A stretch of 64,000 bases of DNA from Dirofilaria immitis (Eukaryota > Nematoda > Chromadorea > Rhabditida > Onchocercidae): assembly GCA_024305405.1 (NCBI GenBank), contig JAKNDB010000104.1, forward strand, positions 1,426,001 to 1,490,000, in the 5' to 3' direction. Both the position numbers and the translations under genes were made by a program. The number at the start of each line of letters is the position of its first letter. The stretch's first letter is position 1. Below, piece after piece: positions 36,016 to 51,100 of the stretch. The notes below the pieces were generated by a model that ran no database searches, was not told the DNA's origin, and was given only the letters and a program-made list of their open reading frames with translations.

Positions 36016-37368
36016 AACTCATTTTACTAAATCAATAATAATATCTTCTGCACTATTCTAATATATTTATTTTAAGAAATGAAATGATAGAGCAAATGTA
36101 ATTAGCATCTAGTAACACCGTTCATTTGCAGATAAAATGAATTTAATGATATGAAATTAGAGTTATTTTTCTTTTTATCAAAACTATTAACTTTCTAGTT
36201 TGACGACTTTTGGTAAGGAATGAAATGAACTTTCTCCTTTTTTCATTTTGGTAAAAGATACAATTTAGAGAGAAGAAAAAGTCTTTGACCAGCAGTTAAT
36301 GGAAGTAACAGTTTCATTGATTCGTTACTGATTTCCAGTCTTTTAGAATCAGCCACTTCTCAACTTTTATCAATTCCCTTGTATTCGACAAGTTAATTGG
36401 CTGATATATTATTTTTATGAGAAAGGAAAAACAAGCAATCTCAATTTTATCTGTTGCGGAATAAATCTCTGGATCAATGCCCGAATTTTCTCATACCAAA
36501 ATATTTAGCAATTCAAGTACGAGAAATGCAGAAGAAAAGGATAAAGTCTCAGCTTATCGAGATAAAATGAAAACATTGTACCGAATCCATTTAAACCTTC
36601 TTGTTTGGGATATAGTCGATGACGTTTAGGGTCTTTAAAACAAACATAGCTGGTATATGACTCGGAAGAAAATGGTATGCTTTCATAAAAGATATATGTA
36701 AAGCATTAAAAGGAAGCCGTAAAAGCGTAGTGCCATATGATAGTTCAACTATACAGTATTTCTGCATTTCCAACTTATCGATGAAGAAATAAATTAAAGT
36801 AAGAGTGATTGTCAAGAAAATGGAAAATATTTGAAAATCACGTATTTCGTATATATGAGAAAAAAAGGTTGATGGATTGATAAAGAAGTTTTTATTGAAG
36901 TATTTTAAGAAGAAAATTTTTAACAGTTTAGCCGAGAGTTCCTATCGAGAATGTTTCGATTCTCGATGATGATATTTATTATAGGAGAACTTTATAAAAT
37001 CGTATTATTAGTGAGCATTTTGATTATTAAGAAGATAACTTCGACGTTCTTGAATGAAAACGTACAATTCGTTGAAATATCAAACTAACCTACTCCAAAT
37101 CTCACAGCCATTTAATTTCTTGTTTTTCCTCAGGACAGAGTGAAATATTAAATAATATGACATTCCTTTTTTTCAAATTTAATTACTGAAATAGCAAACA
37201 TCAATCAATGTCATTTAGCAGAATGTATAATCTGCATAAAAATATTTTTTTGTTTAGTTGAAATTGCATAGCAAAACATGATGATAGTTGTATCCTTAAT
37301 ATAATGAAACAAGTGGATCATGTCTATCTCGTAGTCATAGCAATAAGTGTATAAGAGAGAAGTATCAA

Positions 37369-37420
37369 GAAGTATCTTTCCAATCGAAGAGATAGAAGTA
37401 TCTTTCCAATCGAAGAAATA
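37369..37420 (+). repeat. Two 26-bp tandem copies
   Basis: The unit starts AGAAGTATCTTTCCAATCGA and is repeated once with a single mismatch near the end. Confidence 0.8.
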
Positions 37421-37541
37421 GCTCAGTGGCATGAATTGCCCAGTACTAGTAGATCCGACTAGGCAGAATTTTTCAAAATAGACTCAAAAATAGCTGCATA
37501 ATTGTGAGATCAATAATTAATCGAGGTTTGGTTATAATATA

Positions 37542-37543
<2 letters not shown>

Positions 37544-37577
<34 letters not shown>
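37544..37577 (+). repeat. (TA)n microsatellite
   Basis: About 16 TA units in noncoding DNA. Confidence 0.95.
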
Positions 37578-37580
<3 letters not shown>

Positions 37581-39480
37581 CAATAGAAGCATAATAAGAT
37601 TTCTTTGCCTTTCTGCAATTCTTTTCAAAGTTGGAATATGTCTCATTTAACATAAAGTACGATATACATTGACTAATAGATAATATGAATTGCTCGAAAA
37701 TGTCGTGAAGGTTGTAAGAAGGCAGATGGATCGAAGATTTATTTGCGAGTAATTTCATTTCATTTCTTTGAGTAATTAATTACTCTTTTTGTCCATAACA
37801 AACCAAATAATCTTTTGAAAAAGAGAAATATCAAGATGGTTTCTAAAATGTTATAGAAAGCCAAAATGCACTCTTCGGATCGAGAAGAAAGGATGATTTG
37901 ATACATATAATAATATAACGCACGCCATATTTTATAACAAAGATTTATAAATCGAATAGCAGAAACTTTTCACTTCTAAACAGAATAACTTCTTTATGAA
38001 AAATCGAAAAAATTCTTTTTTTTCAAAAATAATTTGCAATTGAAAATTTCCGAATTCAGAAATGCCGTTCTTCATTTCAATTTGAAATATGCTGTTATAG
38101 TGTGAAATTTATCATCGATTTTCTAGCTTCCCAATTGTTTGCTTATGGATATTTTTTCTTGTTCACTCAAGTAAAGTCTATTTGTCTATCACAGTTTTAG
38201 TAATTTAATATTAGTGTGAATACCAATTTCAAATACATACATATAGCGGGAAGACACTAATGAATTATGAAAGCATATTGCAGAATCAGAATTTTCTGAT
38301 GTGAAAATTCGATTCTGATAATATGCAACCAGCTCATCATTTAGATAAATAACAAGGGAGAAATTTTGTGAAGATAGGTAGAAACAGATAAAAGATGAAG
38401 AAGTTAGAAAGTGCATAAACAAGCATTATACATGAAAAAAGTTTCGGATAATATTTGGAGTATTTCTAGAAATAAAGAGGTATTTTCTTTTCGATTTCCA
38501 TTAAAATTAAAAACAATCTAATCCGATCATGCATGTTTTTTATTTTTTAATGCTAGAAAGACATATGATTTTGAATCGTAAATTATTGAAATTGTAATAA
38601 TAACTTTTCTAAAATGAGAAATTATTCGATTTTTTTATTTTCTTCACTGCAGAAAATATTTCAGCATTGTCCTAGAAAACACTATCAAAAACAACCTTGA
38701 CCTATTAATGAGGCAAAAAATTGAGTTGTGCTATAGTAAAATAAAAAGTTGAGAAACGACAACAACGATTTTCAGTTCTGCTATTACTTGTCATCCTCTA
38801 CGCCTTTTCCTACACCTGTCAACAGTTTTTTCCATAGAATGCGCAAAAATTTTCGCGATCTAACTAGTGCACGTAGAAAAGTTCAAGTAATCAGTTAATT
38901 TTATCTTTAATTGGATTGAATTCTATAAATTAATCTCATTGCTGGACTACCAATCATAAGTTGTTTGCCTACTTCAAAAACTAATATTTCACAGTTATTC
39001 GATTTGGATTGTATGTAATACACTGAGAATAGCAGTGGTTAAGCCAAACATATAAAAGAATTTTTGAAACTTTTTATATATCCAACAAACCTCCAAATTT
39101 TTAAAAAATTTATGCAATTTGTTGATAATATTCATGGGATCAGGACATATATTTAATAAACAAAATATAACGAAAAAATCTGTTTGTTGTCTTTTTTCTT
39201 TTAAATTTATGAGGTAAATGAATTTGTCTTCAAAATTATTCAAAGTTTAATCCTGCCATTTTTTTATTAGTTAAAATGGTTCCTCATCAGAATTAATACT
39301 GATTATATTTTTATAGAAAATATTTCGTATTACTAATTCCAATTCATATTAATTGCGCCTATCAATTCACACTAAATGCGCCTTCCGTTCTCGATTTGCT
39401 TTTCAAAAGAAAATTAATGATTGAATCTGTCTATAGATTTATTCTGTTCAAAATATTTAATAATAAAAATTTTGCTACTT

Positions 39481-39521
39481 CTTTTCTCTCTCTCTTCTCT
39501 CTCTCTCTCTCACTCTTTCTC
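39481..39521 (+). repeat. (CT)n pyrimidine tract
   Basis: CTCTCT repeats with a few interruptions. Confidence 0.9.
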
Positions 39522-41533
39522 ATGTTTTTTCATTATGTTAGAATTTCATCATATGTTCGAAATTGTAAAATAACTAAATTTCTTCATCAGATGATCTCAA
39601 CTGGTCGTTGTCATATGAAAGAGAGACAGACTAAAGCTGTTTAGTTTATAGTAACTTATATTTATATCTGAGTAATTTGCAGGCTGGTATTGTCTTTGCC
39701 AGATTATGCATTTATTTTGTGAAACAATCTGTCTATTGATTAAGGCTGTGTTATACCAAAGTGGTAATGCTTTGGAACTTAACAAAATTTGTAATCAATA
39801 ATATGAATTAAAGCCAAGTATTTGAAAAATCTAAATGATATAAATTTTTGAAATTTCAAGCGTTTTATTTTCAAATATATTTTTACCAACGATTAAAAGG
39901 GAATATATGAAAATAGGATTTGATTAGTTATATATCATTTATTTTCCATCTGCATATTGATAGAAATCATTTCTTGTGTATTGGCAAATAACATAGGTAA
40001 TATGTGAAAAATAAGATACTTGTTGCTTAATTCAACTATACTTCCGAAGGCATTTATTTGAAGAGTAAATAACATAAAAAGAAAAAGTTAACAAAATAAG
40101 AATATAAAATAAGGTATTTTCACCATTGAAAAAGTAAAATTTGATATTCTGATGATGAATTTAGACTAAAAGAAGATTCTGATGAAAATGTGACACATCC
40201 AAAATATGTTCTAGTAACACTAAAAACATAATTAAAATATACTGTCACTTATTTTTGTACTTTACATTTCATATTAGAATGTAAAGCATGAAATTTTATA
40301 TTTCTTTCCTTTTTATATTCTTATTTCTTCCGGTGCAACTAGAAGGCAAATTTTGGATGATTTTCTCTCAGCTATATTAGTTTTGCAATCTACAATAAAA
40401 TGAATGCATTAATACAGATCACAAATAAGACACTCTTGATGAAGTAGTCTCCAACTTTTTCTTGGGAAAATATATATAAGGCTATAAAAATATGTATCAT
40501 TTTGCGAAAAACCAGATAACAGAAATTTTCGAATAAATTCATGCAATGAATTGAAGCGTCGTGGAAATTTGGAAAATCATGGAAAATAATCAAACTGCAG
40601 TTGATCATTTGAACTATAAAAATTATTCTATCTCTCTTTCCGAACTATTAAGATTTCTGAAGCCAAATTTTCTTTTCGTGAAAAATAGAACAGAATTTTC
40701 TGAGTATATGAAAAAATTAAAAAACGATAAGAGCTTTCTGAGTGACAAATTTGACAGAATATGAATTTAATTCATGAAAATTTCTGCATAACATGGTCAG
40801 AAATTAATGTTGAAGGAATAATATGTTGAATGAAAGGAGTGAGTTAGAAGAGATGAAATGATAGTAATACAGTTCATATAAATTTCCTAACTTTCTTTCA
40901 TCCGGATAATCCAAACTCACTCTTATCGTTATAAACTACTAAAATTTAGAACTGTTAGCAAATCTAAAAATTCTCATCTGGATTCCATCTTAATTATATT
41001 TAGGTTTGCAACAGTCTTGAGTAATAAAAAACAGACCTACGATAACAAATAGCAATAAACAAAGAACTAAATTACTGGAAAAATTATTCGCCATTAATCA
41101 AATGAACCTATTTCTTTACGGGAATTCCCATAAAAGGTATGCAACATATATGAACATACATGACCAGAAAAGCAATGGCTAGAAAACTGAATAATCCCAA
41201 TAAAATTGTAAAGAATTTACGGATGTTTTAAAGTGGTAAAAATTCATTCATAAAATGATATTAAAAATTCGAATTTTTAAGCTAAACAAAATTTAATAAG
41301 GAAGTACATATGGCTTCAACAATCATAAATAAAAAGTAACATTATCTGTGAATGTCGATTAAAATGGATCTACTCTTACTACGTGAAATTTAATGCTACA
41401 AAAAATATATAGGTTGCCTATAAATAGCAACGGTTTAATTCTCATATCAAATGAAAGATTGTTTCAAATCTTCAATTAACAAACAGAACTGTTATAACTA
41501 CAACAATTCAATGAATATTTGAGGAATCCATAA

Positions 41534-44500
41534 TTAAATGGCATGTTGATGTGATTTAATTAGTGGCCCAGGTTTCTCAATCTCCAGTTCCTTAATCATC
41601 TTTTTCACGGCACGCGAATTCGAATCCAGCTCTCCATCCAATTCTGCACATTGCTCTACCGTAAGTGAGTGCGTTGCCTGAAATATATATAGAAATTATG
41701 ATAACCTAAAAATTTGTATCATCTATCGCTAGTATGTAGAAGATCAAAACCTGGCAATACTGTACCGATGATCGAATCCTTTAGTGTTACGAATTGATAC
41801 CATTGGTTGCAATGATTTTGACAACCCTGTTACGGCATCTTTGGATAAACTTCTGTCCTTGCTATCGATGAAATCGGTAGCTTCTATAAATTTCATTTTT
41901 AGTCTGATTTTGTGAAGAGATTTCTGTGCTATAAATTAAAATTAGCCATCTTTTAAGTTTATTAAAAATGTTCAATCTATTGCCATCAATTCACAACCAT
42001 TAAATTCTTCTTTTGCTATATACGATTCTAAGAAATAAGATATAATCAGAATATTTATCACTTCCAAAGTTATAAATTGAACAATGACAAACCTTATCAG
42101 TGTTGTTTTCATTGTTCTTACATTCCTTTGCTTGTTTGTGCCGTAATCTCCAGACTTGTTCTGCTACCTGCGATGAGCGCCGTCGATGATGAACGTTGTG
42201 ACAAGAGCCTAATCCATGGAACCTTAAATACTAATATTTAATTAGCACTCAAAAAGTAAATCCTATTAAAAATGATCTGGTAGAATATGACAACTGAGTT
42301 TAGTGAAGTTACAAAATTGAAAAATATCGAAAAACTATCAACAGTACTTGAAAAGTACTAAAACTTACTTTTCACTAATATGTGGTGATTCTATCCACGA
42401 CGGAATACTTTTGGTTCATCACCATCTTCCGATTCCAATGCAAAGTCACAAGAAACACTGCATTCCGCTGCTGCAACAAAATCGAATCATTCCAGAAAGT
42501 TTATGAATAAGCACTTATAACGGATTCACTTATGCTAAAATCTAATAGAAGAAACAAATTCTGCTGCTTCTTACTCCTTCAGTTCCTGGACATGTATTTT
42601 CCGAAATAAGATAATAAGCATTAAAGGGAGAGGCTGATTTCTGAAGCACTGATAAATTCCTCTAAAATCATCAAATCTCATTACGAAAGCAAGAAAAATT
42701 CTCGGGCATCAACACATTCCTCAATTTTTTCACATGACACACAGTATTATTATCATCAAAATAATAATTTAAAATTGCTTCTAAGAACAAAAATGAGAAA
42801 AATAGTTAGCTAACCTATAGTTTTTTCATTAAATTTGCCGGTATATCAGTAGTAAATGATAAGCAATTTTTTTCAGATTCTCAGTTATTCTGTACTTTTC
42901 ACTGAATAGAATTTCTTCCTCAGTTTTATTCAGCGAATGAGAACGTATTTTAAGTTCTTCTGATAAGTCATCTAAATCTAAATCTTTTTGAATTTTATTG
43001 CAAACAGTACTGAGATTTTTGTAAAACAATTTCTCCTTTCACCGTACATACAAGTTTTTGTAAGCATAATCTAGAGAAACGAGGCTTCCTGTGTTAAATG
43101 TTACGAGATTCAGTGATTAATTGCATATCGATATAATATCCTCGCCATTACAACGAAGCAGGAAAAACAAATTCTATTTTTCTCATCTTAAAAATTTCAG
43201 AAAAAAAATCTGGGCAAAACAATTTCAATTTAAAGCATTATCCGTCCAAATTATAACCAATTTTTATTAATTAAATGACAATTCTTATTGACGATAGACA
43301 AGCCACTGCAATGCTTTCTTTGCATATGACCATTCTGGTATAACCAAGATGCATTGACATTAGGCGTTATGTTGGCTCAAATTAAATAATTGAATCAGCA
43401 TATTGCTGTTACTAATTACAACTAATTTTTAACTCTTAAACATTTTAAATATAAAGATATTTAGCTGTCTATGCAGTATTTTCACAGAATATTAGAGTGA
43501 CATTCAGAATGCATTAGAGTCGTTCTGATTTTTAAGATTTTTGAGAGAAACCAGTAATTCCTCAATGCTATTATAAGAAAGTTTTGCTTAAAAGCAACCT
43601 CTACATTCATTAGCAAGAGCATCAAGTCTAATGGCTGCTTCACTTCGTGATCCGATTTTCCTCCTAGTATCATCTTTGCTATCGCTTTCACCAAAACTAT
43701 TTAGATTTTCTGCATTCTTCATCAGCAATTGCAGTTCCTGAAAAAACTTCCAATTTAATTGGACACATTGTCTTTCTTTCTAGCTTCATCTTCAGATTTT
43801 TTTCTTTTTGACGGTTTAACTTTGTCGAGTGTGATCTTCATGCTGTCAAAATTCGAATTTAGACAAGCTAATTGATGAGTCATTCATTCTTGGAAAAAGA
43901 TCATTTCATTTTAACCCATCGGTTAGAAATAAACATGAGAAAATTTTCCAAAACACTAACTCCATACAAAAGGGCCATCGTATCATCGAAATGCTTCTGT
44001 GCACAGCAACTAGAACTTGGATGAGGGCAACTGGGCTGAGATACCGAATACATACATGTATTGGAATCCATCATCAGACATTGACATCTGCAATAACTTC
44101 TCTTCTGCTTCATCCAATTTTATTTCAAAATTTATTTGTAATTCAATTTTTTTTTTTTGAAATAAAAGGAAAAAATTTGCAATTCAATTTCTAACAATTT
44201 TAAAATCAAAGATTGATTTGAAAAGTGGAAATTATTCAAATTATTGATAAAGACAATTATAATTTAGATATGGCCAAAAGACATTTGAATTTTGTTGTTC
44301 ACTAAACGAAAATACAAAAAGTCACCGATAATTTTGCTGCTGTTTATTAACAGTATCTGGCACAGTTTCCGAAGACTTTTTTGTTCGGCATTCCTGAAAT
44401 TACAAACTATCTGTATTTTGAATCACACTCCTTCAATTTTTATTGATGAAATGATTCGTTCGAAACATTTCAATTCTCAAAAATCAAATATTTTGAGCAA

Positions 44501-45126
44501 AAATAGATAATAATTCAATGTCAATAAAAAAATAAATGAATGCCTTTAAAATAGATGATGGCAAACGAGAGACAAAATTGTTTTTGAGCTCACAGCTCGA
44601 TTTTTTCTTCTTGTTTCACCATTTTCTTTTTAAAAATAAACTTTGAAAAGCAGCCGAACGTCCCGACACTTCAGCACATTCATATTCATAACCGTTCTCT
44701 ACAGATGTCGAGGTAGTTGGCTGAAAAGTAGTACCTTTGAATGATCGAAAGATCATTGTTTTATTAATTTTTTTTTTAAATGAAAATCGGAAAGTATATA
44801 GGAAAACAAAATGCCGCATGATTGATTTACCAAACGAGGATCGATATATATTAACTTCTGAAAACTGCCTTAAAAGCCAGCTCTCGCACTATATCCCAGT
44901 AACTTTCCAATCATGGTGAATGTAATACTGTTACTATATTTTATCAGCAAAGATTCAAGCGAAATGCTATATGTCAGGGAAATGTGAGAAATAACAATAT
45001 CAATTCAAAATAATTTACAAAAGATGGATATATACCTTGTTGTCATTATTAAAACTCCAGAAACGAGTAGAAGCTTTCAGGGAACATGAGCTTCCTGACA
45101 TGTTCCTGTTTCTTTAGTAAGATTTC
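41534..45126 (-). CDS. uig-1: RhoGEF C-terminal tail exons
   Basis: About ten small exons downstream of the PH domain. Representative peptides: [13 protein letters not shown] (45126-45036), [20 protein letters not shown] (44720-44620), [20 protein letters not shown] (44393-44326), [20 protein letters not shown] (44087-43961), [20 protein letters not shown] (43737-43599), [20 protein letters not shown] (43009-42815), [12 protein letters not shown] (42470-42369), [20 protein letters not shown] (42222-42122), [19 protein letters not shown] (41928-41751) and [20 protein letters not shown] (41677-41534). The tail is polar with no recognised domain. Frames need one extra base at 44622-44636, 42867-42873, 42821-42826, 42409-42412 and about 41780-41782. 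Exon 45126-45036 is unresolved in frame, as is entry into 43009-42815. Confidence 0.6.
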
Positions 45127-48100
45127 CTGTCGATGACTAAAAGACTTCTCGTAATATATAATGAAAGATAATTAGATAGTTTATCAAATATTCTCATAAA
45201 ATTAGGACTTAACATCCTCAAAGAAATTCTACGAGAAATTTGCATTAGCTGATATTAGTAAAATTTCTTCTCAAATAATACGAATCTTCTAACTTCACAA
45301 AGTGAAATTCTCTTCTAAGCAAATTTAATATATTCCACTGAATTTCACGACAGCTTGTGTTAGCATTAATTGATATTAGAGGAACTGCAGTGACATCTAT
45401 TAAAATCTTCAGTGGTGATCTATAACAAAAAAAAATAAAAAATAAAAGAACTTACCGCTTTCAAAATATTCTTACTGCCTGAAGAACTCCTTTTTCGAGC
45501 ATGTGATCGACGGAATGTTTGATTGGCATCAATACTTTTCGTCGCTTTTCAAGATACTTCGGTACTTTCTTATTGCCTTTCACATTTAATGCAAAACCTG
45601 AAATCTTTTGTATTAACATTCAGTTGTCAACATTCCTGGAAGATTAAATGCTGGAATGATTAACTTTTCTGATTAGGAAATTAGAAACTTTTGAATTGTC
45701 AAGTTAACATATTTCGTCTGTATCTAATATACAGTCGAAATAAAAACATAAATGTTATCATTCCCTAATTTTGTTGACTGAACTCACTGGTTGATTTCGA
45801 ACAGTCATCACTTAAACTAAGCATCAACATTTTAGTTTTTTCCGGTATTTGAACTGCATAATGATCCAACATCATTCGTTTCAGTTCCTTCATCCAGTGC
45901 CGCTTTTGGTCCATATTGGAAGCCTAAATTTTCAATGGTAAAATGGTGAAAGATTTTAAGTTTGCACAAAATTTCCCGAAAAAATAATTCCAGCACTCAC
46001 AGTGATCAGTTTTTTCACTCACTTTTTCAACTAATTATAAAAGATACTTACAAGGAAAACATATTGAATCTTTAGGTTATCGTAGGAGAGCACTTGAAAT
46101 GCCAATGGATCAATAGATATTGATTCATTCAACATCAAGCTTGAACACTGAAAAATTTGATTAAAAATATATTTGACATTCTAGGCATGTCCAATATCTG
46201 TCAATATTTCTCAGTCCTTTTTTTATCTGTATCAATTCATAAATGTTGAAAAGCATGCTTCTAACGCATATTCTAGCATATTTTGCCATAATTATCCATA
46301 TGTATATGATGTGAAGCAATCACTCACCATAATATAGTCTTTGCAAATCAACGCCCCATTCCGTTCTTTTACAATCAATAACATTTCTTCGAATAAAAAT
46401 AATTGTCGATTAGTTTTAGCACCAGCTAACTTAAAGGTAGCTTCCAAAAGCAGGTCACCATATTTAGATAGATCTTCCTTCTCATCGATACACCATTTAT
46501 GGAGAGCATTCTGAAGCTCACGTACCCGTTCCAAATGTTCAACACGCTTCTTCTCTTCGTTTATTTTCTCTGCTTGTGAAGTCATGCAACGAAGAGCTTG
46601 CAAAATGATCGCTCGATCACTATCCGATAGAATTTTTGGTTCGACTGAAGCTTTCAGGATATTCTGTAAATTAAAATTCCAATCAGAAATTCAAGAAATA
46701 TGCCAAGAAATTCCCAAGAAATAACACTGCTTTCCTAATTTACTTTATTCTTTGAACAGAACTTAATTATCAAAGTGCTCTTTTTTAAAAAGTATATTTA
46801 AAAAGTATCTTCTTTTTTTAAAAATATTTAAAGCATCATGAAAATCACCGGAGGCTGTCCTTCTATCTATCTGTAAAAGTTCCAGAAGAACTATTTGCCT
46901 TGACACTTCTAATAACAGGGAGAATCGAAATAATTGAAATGTTACTTCAAGAAAGAGATGATATTTGAGTACTCTTTGTACTGGCTTTAACAGATAAGCA
47001 CTAAGAGGAAGTGAATGCCCAAGTACAGCTTGTCGAAGTTTTAAGGTTTCGGCTATTTTTTATTTTTTAGTAAAGTTGACAATGTTTCAACCATTCTGAA
47101 ATTAGAACAAATAAATTTTCATGTTATCGGATTTTTCAAATTATATGCGCATCAACGAAAAATTTATTTACACAAAGAGAGTCATTCCTGCAAGTTACTT
47201 CAATGTTTAATTTTGTAAGACTGTGCAAATTTTTGGATGAATTAATCATTTCAAAATATTTAGCGCTGCGCAAAAAAAAAAGATTTTGCAATATTTGAAG
47301 AAAAACGCGAACATCTGATATTTGGTGCAATACATGACATAATCATTGAATCCATTCATATTATCCGATAAGCATTTTGCCATCTGAAACATTTATTCTT
47401 CATTTTATTCAAGCATACTATACTAAATGCTATATAAATTTGAAATTAATCATAAGCTTGCAATGTTGAGCTTTTGGTAGTGGTAAAATCACCGTTTTTG
47501 ATGTTTAGAGATCCCATTCCAAAGGAAAGAAACATATTCTCCCTGACTAACTTTGCTAGTTACAGTTGTAATCCTAATCCTAGAACTTTTTTATAGGCTA
47601 TGCTTGTTTCCTTTAAACTATTCAAGCAATAGTAATAATGAATCGATGCTTCAGCTGTATACAGTGTACACAATTATGCAGATCATCATGATATATGTAA
47701 GACCGCCCTAGTCGCATTGTCATCATAAGCACATTACTTGCTGCCACAATGCGGAGCTGAACCAACAATCCACGGTATCACGGCAATAACTCATTACCAA
47801 TTAACTACGTTGCACGACCCTACCAATAATTAAAATGTCATAAGTTGATAACGAAATAATTAAGAGGACAAAAATAATTAAAATCCCCATTCATAAAAAT
47901 AACTGAAGCAACTCACCGAGACAACACTCAATTGTGCGGCATCTAAATCGTGATATAATTTTTTATTGAACAAAAAGATACGCTCAATACAACCAAACGT
48001 GTTGGAAATGTCATCTACGGTCATTTCGAACTCCTCTCGATGATCGACCAGAAAATTCAAGTATCCCTACATATTGCTAATTAATTTCAATAGTTCAAAT

Positions 48101-51100
48101 AATTTTTCGTTTTGTTTATTAACTCACAAAAATTCATAGAAATACTGCTTGCAGAATATTCAAGATATCTACCTTTTTCACATATCTGGCCATCACTTCT
48201 CTCATCCTACGATAATTGTATAATGAGAAATGATATATTTTAGATAACTGCTAAGGCTCATTTTAATTATAAAAATGTAATAGTCAAAGTGACAACTTCC
48301 TTTAAACTCTTAGGATTACTAATTTAGCAGAAAAAAATTCATAGAAGTCATTTAACCAATGACTTCAACTCTCATTTGATACATTCATCCAAAAATTCTT
48401 GCTATTATTTCCTTTCCTTTTTCGCTGAAAGTTTCATAATTTGCTGTTGTTTCAGGAATTTATTTTTAGTGACTTATAGCTTAATTCAACAAACAGTTAC
48501 TAAGATTATCACAGTTTTTACACTGCTCCCGAAAAGTCAAAATAAAAAATGATCCATTAATCAGCGATATATTTCGAGGTTATAAAGAAAGGAAGAACAA
48601 GCACGAGACGAACTTGAAGAACTGAATGCGACGATTTCATTGAAACGAAATTGTTTGACAAAATAACACAACTATCAGCCCATGATTAACTAATGATAGG
48701 CAGATTTTGAAGAGAAGAATCAAAGTCCAAGTGTTATCATTGATATGCAAGGATGCAAGCCATCCTCATCACAAATAAAATTTGTAAAATACATGACGTG
48801 TAAACTACCTGTATAATGTCATTGAGATCATTAACATAAGAACGTTCCGTTTCCAGTAACTCCATAGCAATTCGATCTAACTGCGTTATTGTGCCGCTGT
48901 TTAACAACTTTAAACGACGTACTTCTGATAATGATGATTCATGTCTGAAACAATCAGTTAGGATTGAATAAAATTTTCAAAAGAAATTTATGAATATTCA
49001 AATATTAGTAAAATTTAAACTCAGATCGCGGAGAGAGTATGAATACGTTTGTTTACATTTTGACGAAACTCTCAAGTTCGTGAGATGAGAGATCAGAAAA
49101 GTGTTATGAACAAAATTATAGATTTCAAAATTACATAAATAGAAACCAACGTCAGCAGCTTTTTGCCAGAAGAAGCATTGAGTGAATGAACAGTATCATC
49201 GCTTATTTCAGAGCTTCTCAAACTGCTTCGAGCTGAACTGTAACCTGTTGATGAGCTCACAAAACTTAATCGTTGTCCTGCTTCCTATAAAATGGCAATA
49301 AAAAATAACTGGATAACCAGATACATTTTTAAAAAAGCGTTTATTTTTTGCAACTAAACTAATCACGATAAACGTAGAATTTCGTTTCCTATAATTATTT
49401 GAAGGCTTGTAAAGATGACTTTTGAAAACATAATGTTTAATATTGTACAGCCTTAAGATTTCGTTGACCATCTATTTTAGTACCTTGAACAACTTTTGAC
49501 CTAAAATTGATGGGTTAGATCACTTACAGGATCATCATCAGTATTTATACTGGCTCCATTTTTATAATGTTGATGAGTGGTAATATCAATAGTAGTAGTA
49601 GCATTATTAGCACCAAGTATAGTAGAGGTATGCTGATAAGATCTTTGAAGATTATCAAGAGCTACAGCCATTTTTTGCAGATTATTTGCTCTGTCCTTCG
49701 ATCTTGTTGCCAACGATTGTGAATTTAATACATTTGTCGTCTTTTGAGAAGAACGATTCACTTCTACTTCCCTGTAAAGTCAGTTAAGTTGGAACGGAAT
49801 ATTTAAAGGACATGAATTAAAAAAGAATGTAAATGCGATAAAAAATAGAGAGGCAATTAAAAGCCATTAAGTGCTTCAGCATTCCTTCACTTCTTATTTT
49901 AACTTTAAGAACTAACTGCTTTTAGTTCTTCAATATTTCTTAAGAGAGATTCATCAAATGATGATCTCTAACTGAGACGATCTGCTATCAAAATAAATCA
50001 ACTTAGCAATTATGTTTCTTTCAATGAGCTCTTTGGAAATATTTGAAAAATACTGTTGTATACATCCCCTCGAAAAATATTTCTATTCTTTTCTATATAA
50101 ATATCATTTTTTCCCTCTTGAATCTTTCTCTCATTCTTCTCCATTCAATTTTCTCTCTAAAGTTTTATTCCTTTTTGATTATACAAGAAAATTCAATGAA
50201 TATAAAACATTAAAATTTTCGGAAAATACAAGTAAGGAAATGGATACATTGAAGATAAAAATATTTGTCAAAAAATAAGTTGGTAAATTCATCGATCAAT
50301 AATATCATAACCTGTCCTTCATAAAGATTTTCGATTATACTTTAGTCATAAGCATCTCATGTCGCGAAAAGACTTTTTATTTCCTGCGACATTATATTGT
50401 GATTATTCTACTAGAAAAGAAACGAAGCAGAAAAATCCTGGAATGCAAGTAAGATAATAAGATATCAAGATAGGCATAGTAAAATATAACAGCATAATTT
50501 CAGATCTCTATCCAAATAATTTAATCTAAGAAAAATGGGTTTTAAATAGAAATATATTTACATGCGCCTCAAATATTTCTCGATGATATCACTTAACGTT
50601 TCCGTAAGAAATATTTGGATAAGCCAGAATATGAGATTTAATAGAAACTGACATTAAAGAATTAAGCTGAAGAAAAAATTTAAGCCAATATTTGTAAATT
50701 ATTTTAAAACTTTTTTTTTGGACAGCGAAACTTCACCTATGTATTGCATTAATTAATTTACATTAGAAACAGTGCAAACTATGTTTAGAAAGGAATTTTT
50801 ATGTATTATGAAAACTTCCCCCAAAGAAAGAGTAAAAAAAAGATAGAAAAGTGAAAGAAACTGATGATCATTTATTCTTGCCCAATCACTAATAAATTCA
50901 GGACAAACTATAGAAATTATTGCAAGCACCACGAATAGAATATGCAGATTATAGTTATGATATAATAAATGTTATCAGATAAATTTCAATTTTTTTTATT
51001 CATTCATAAGATTCATTTTTATGATAACTCATAAGGCTAAATTTTAAAAAGCTGTAAAACAATTCAATTAATTAATTTATTCATTTGATATTTGTTAATA

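Larger units (their letters stand above)
27001..41533. other. AT-rich gene-poor stretch
   Basis: About 14.5 kb with very high AT, poly-T runs and TA repeats. Apart from the possible ORF at 35833 and a Gly/Glu-rich minus-strand frame near 31.1 kb (GGKGEIGESGASGGKEDKD, before a GTGATT), I see nothing coding. Confidence 0.55.
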
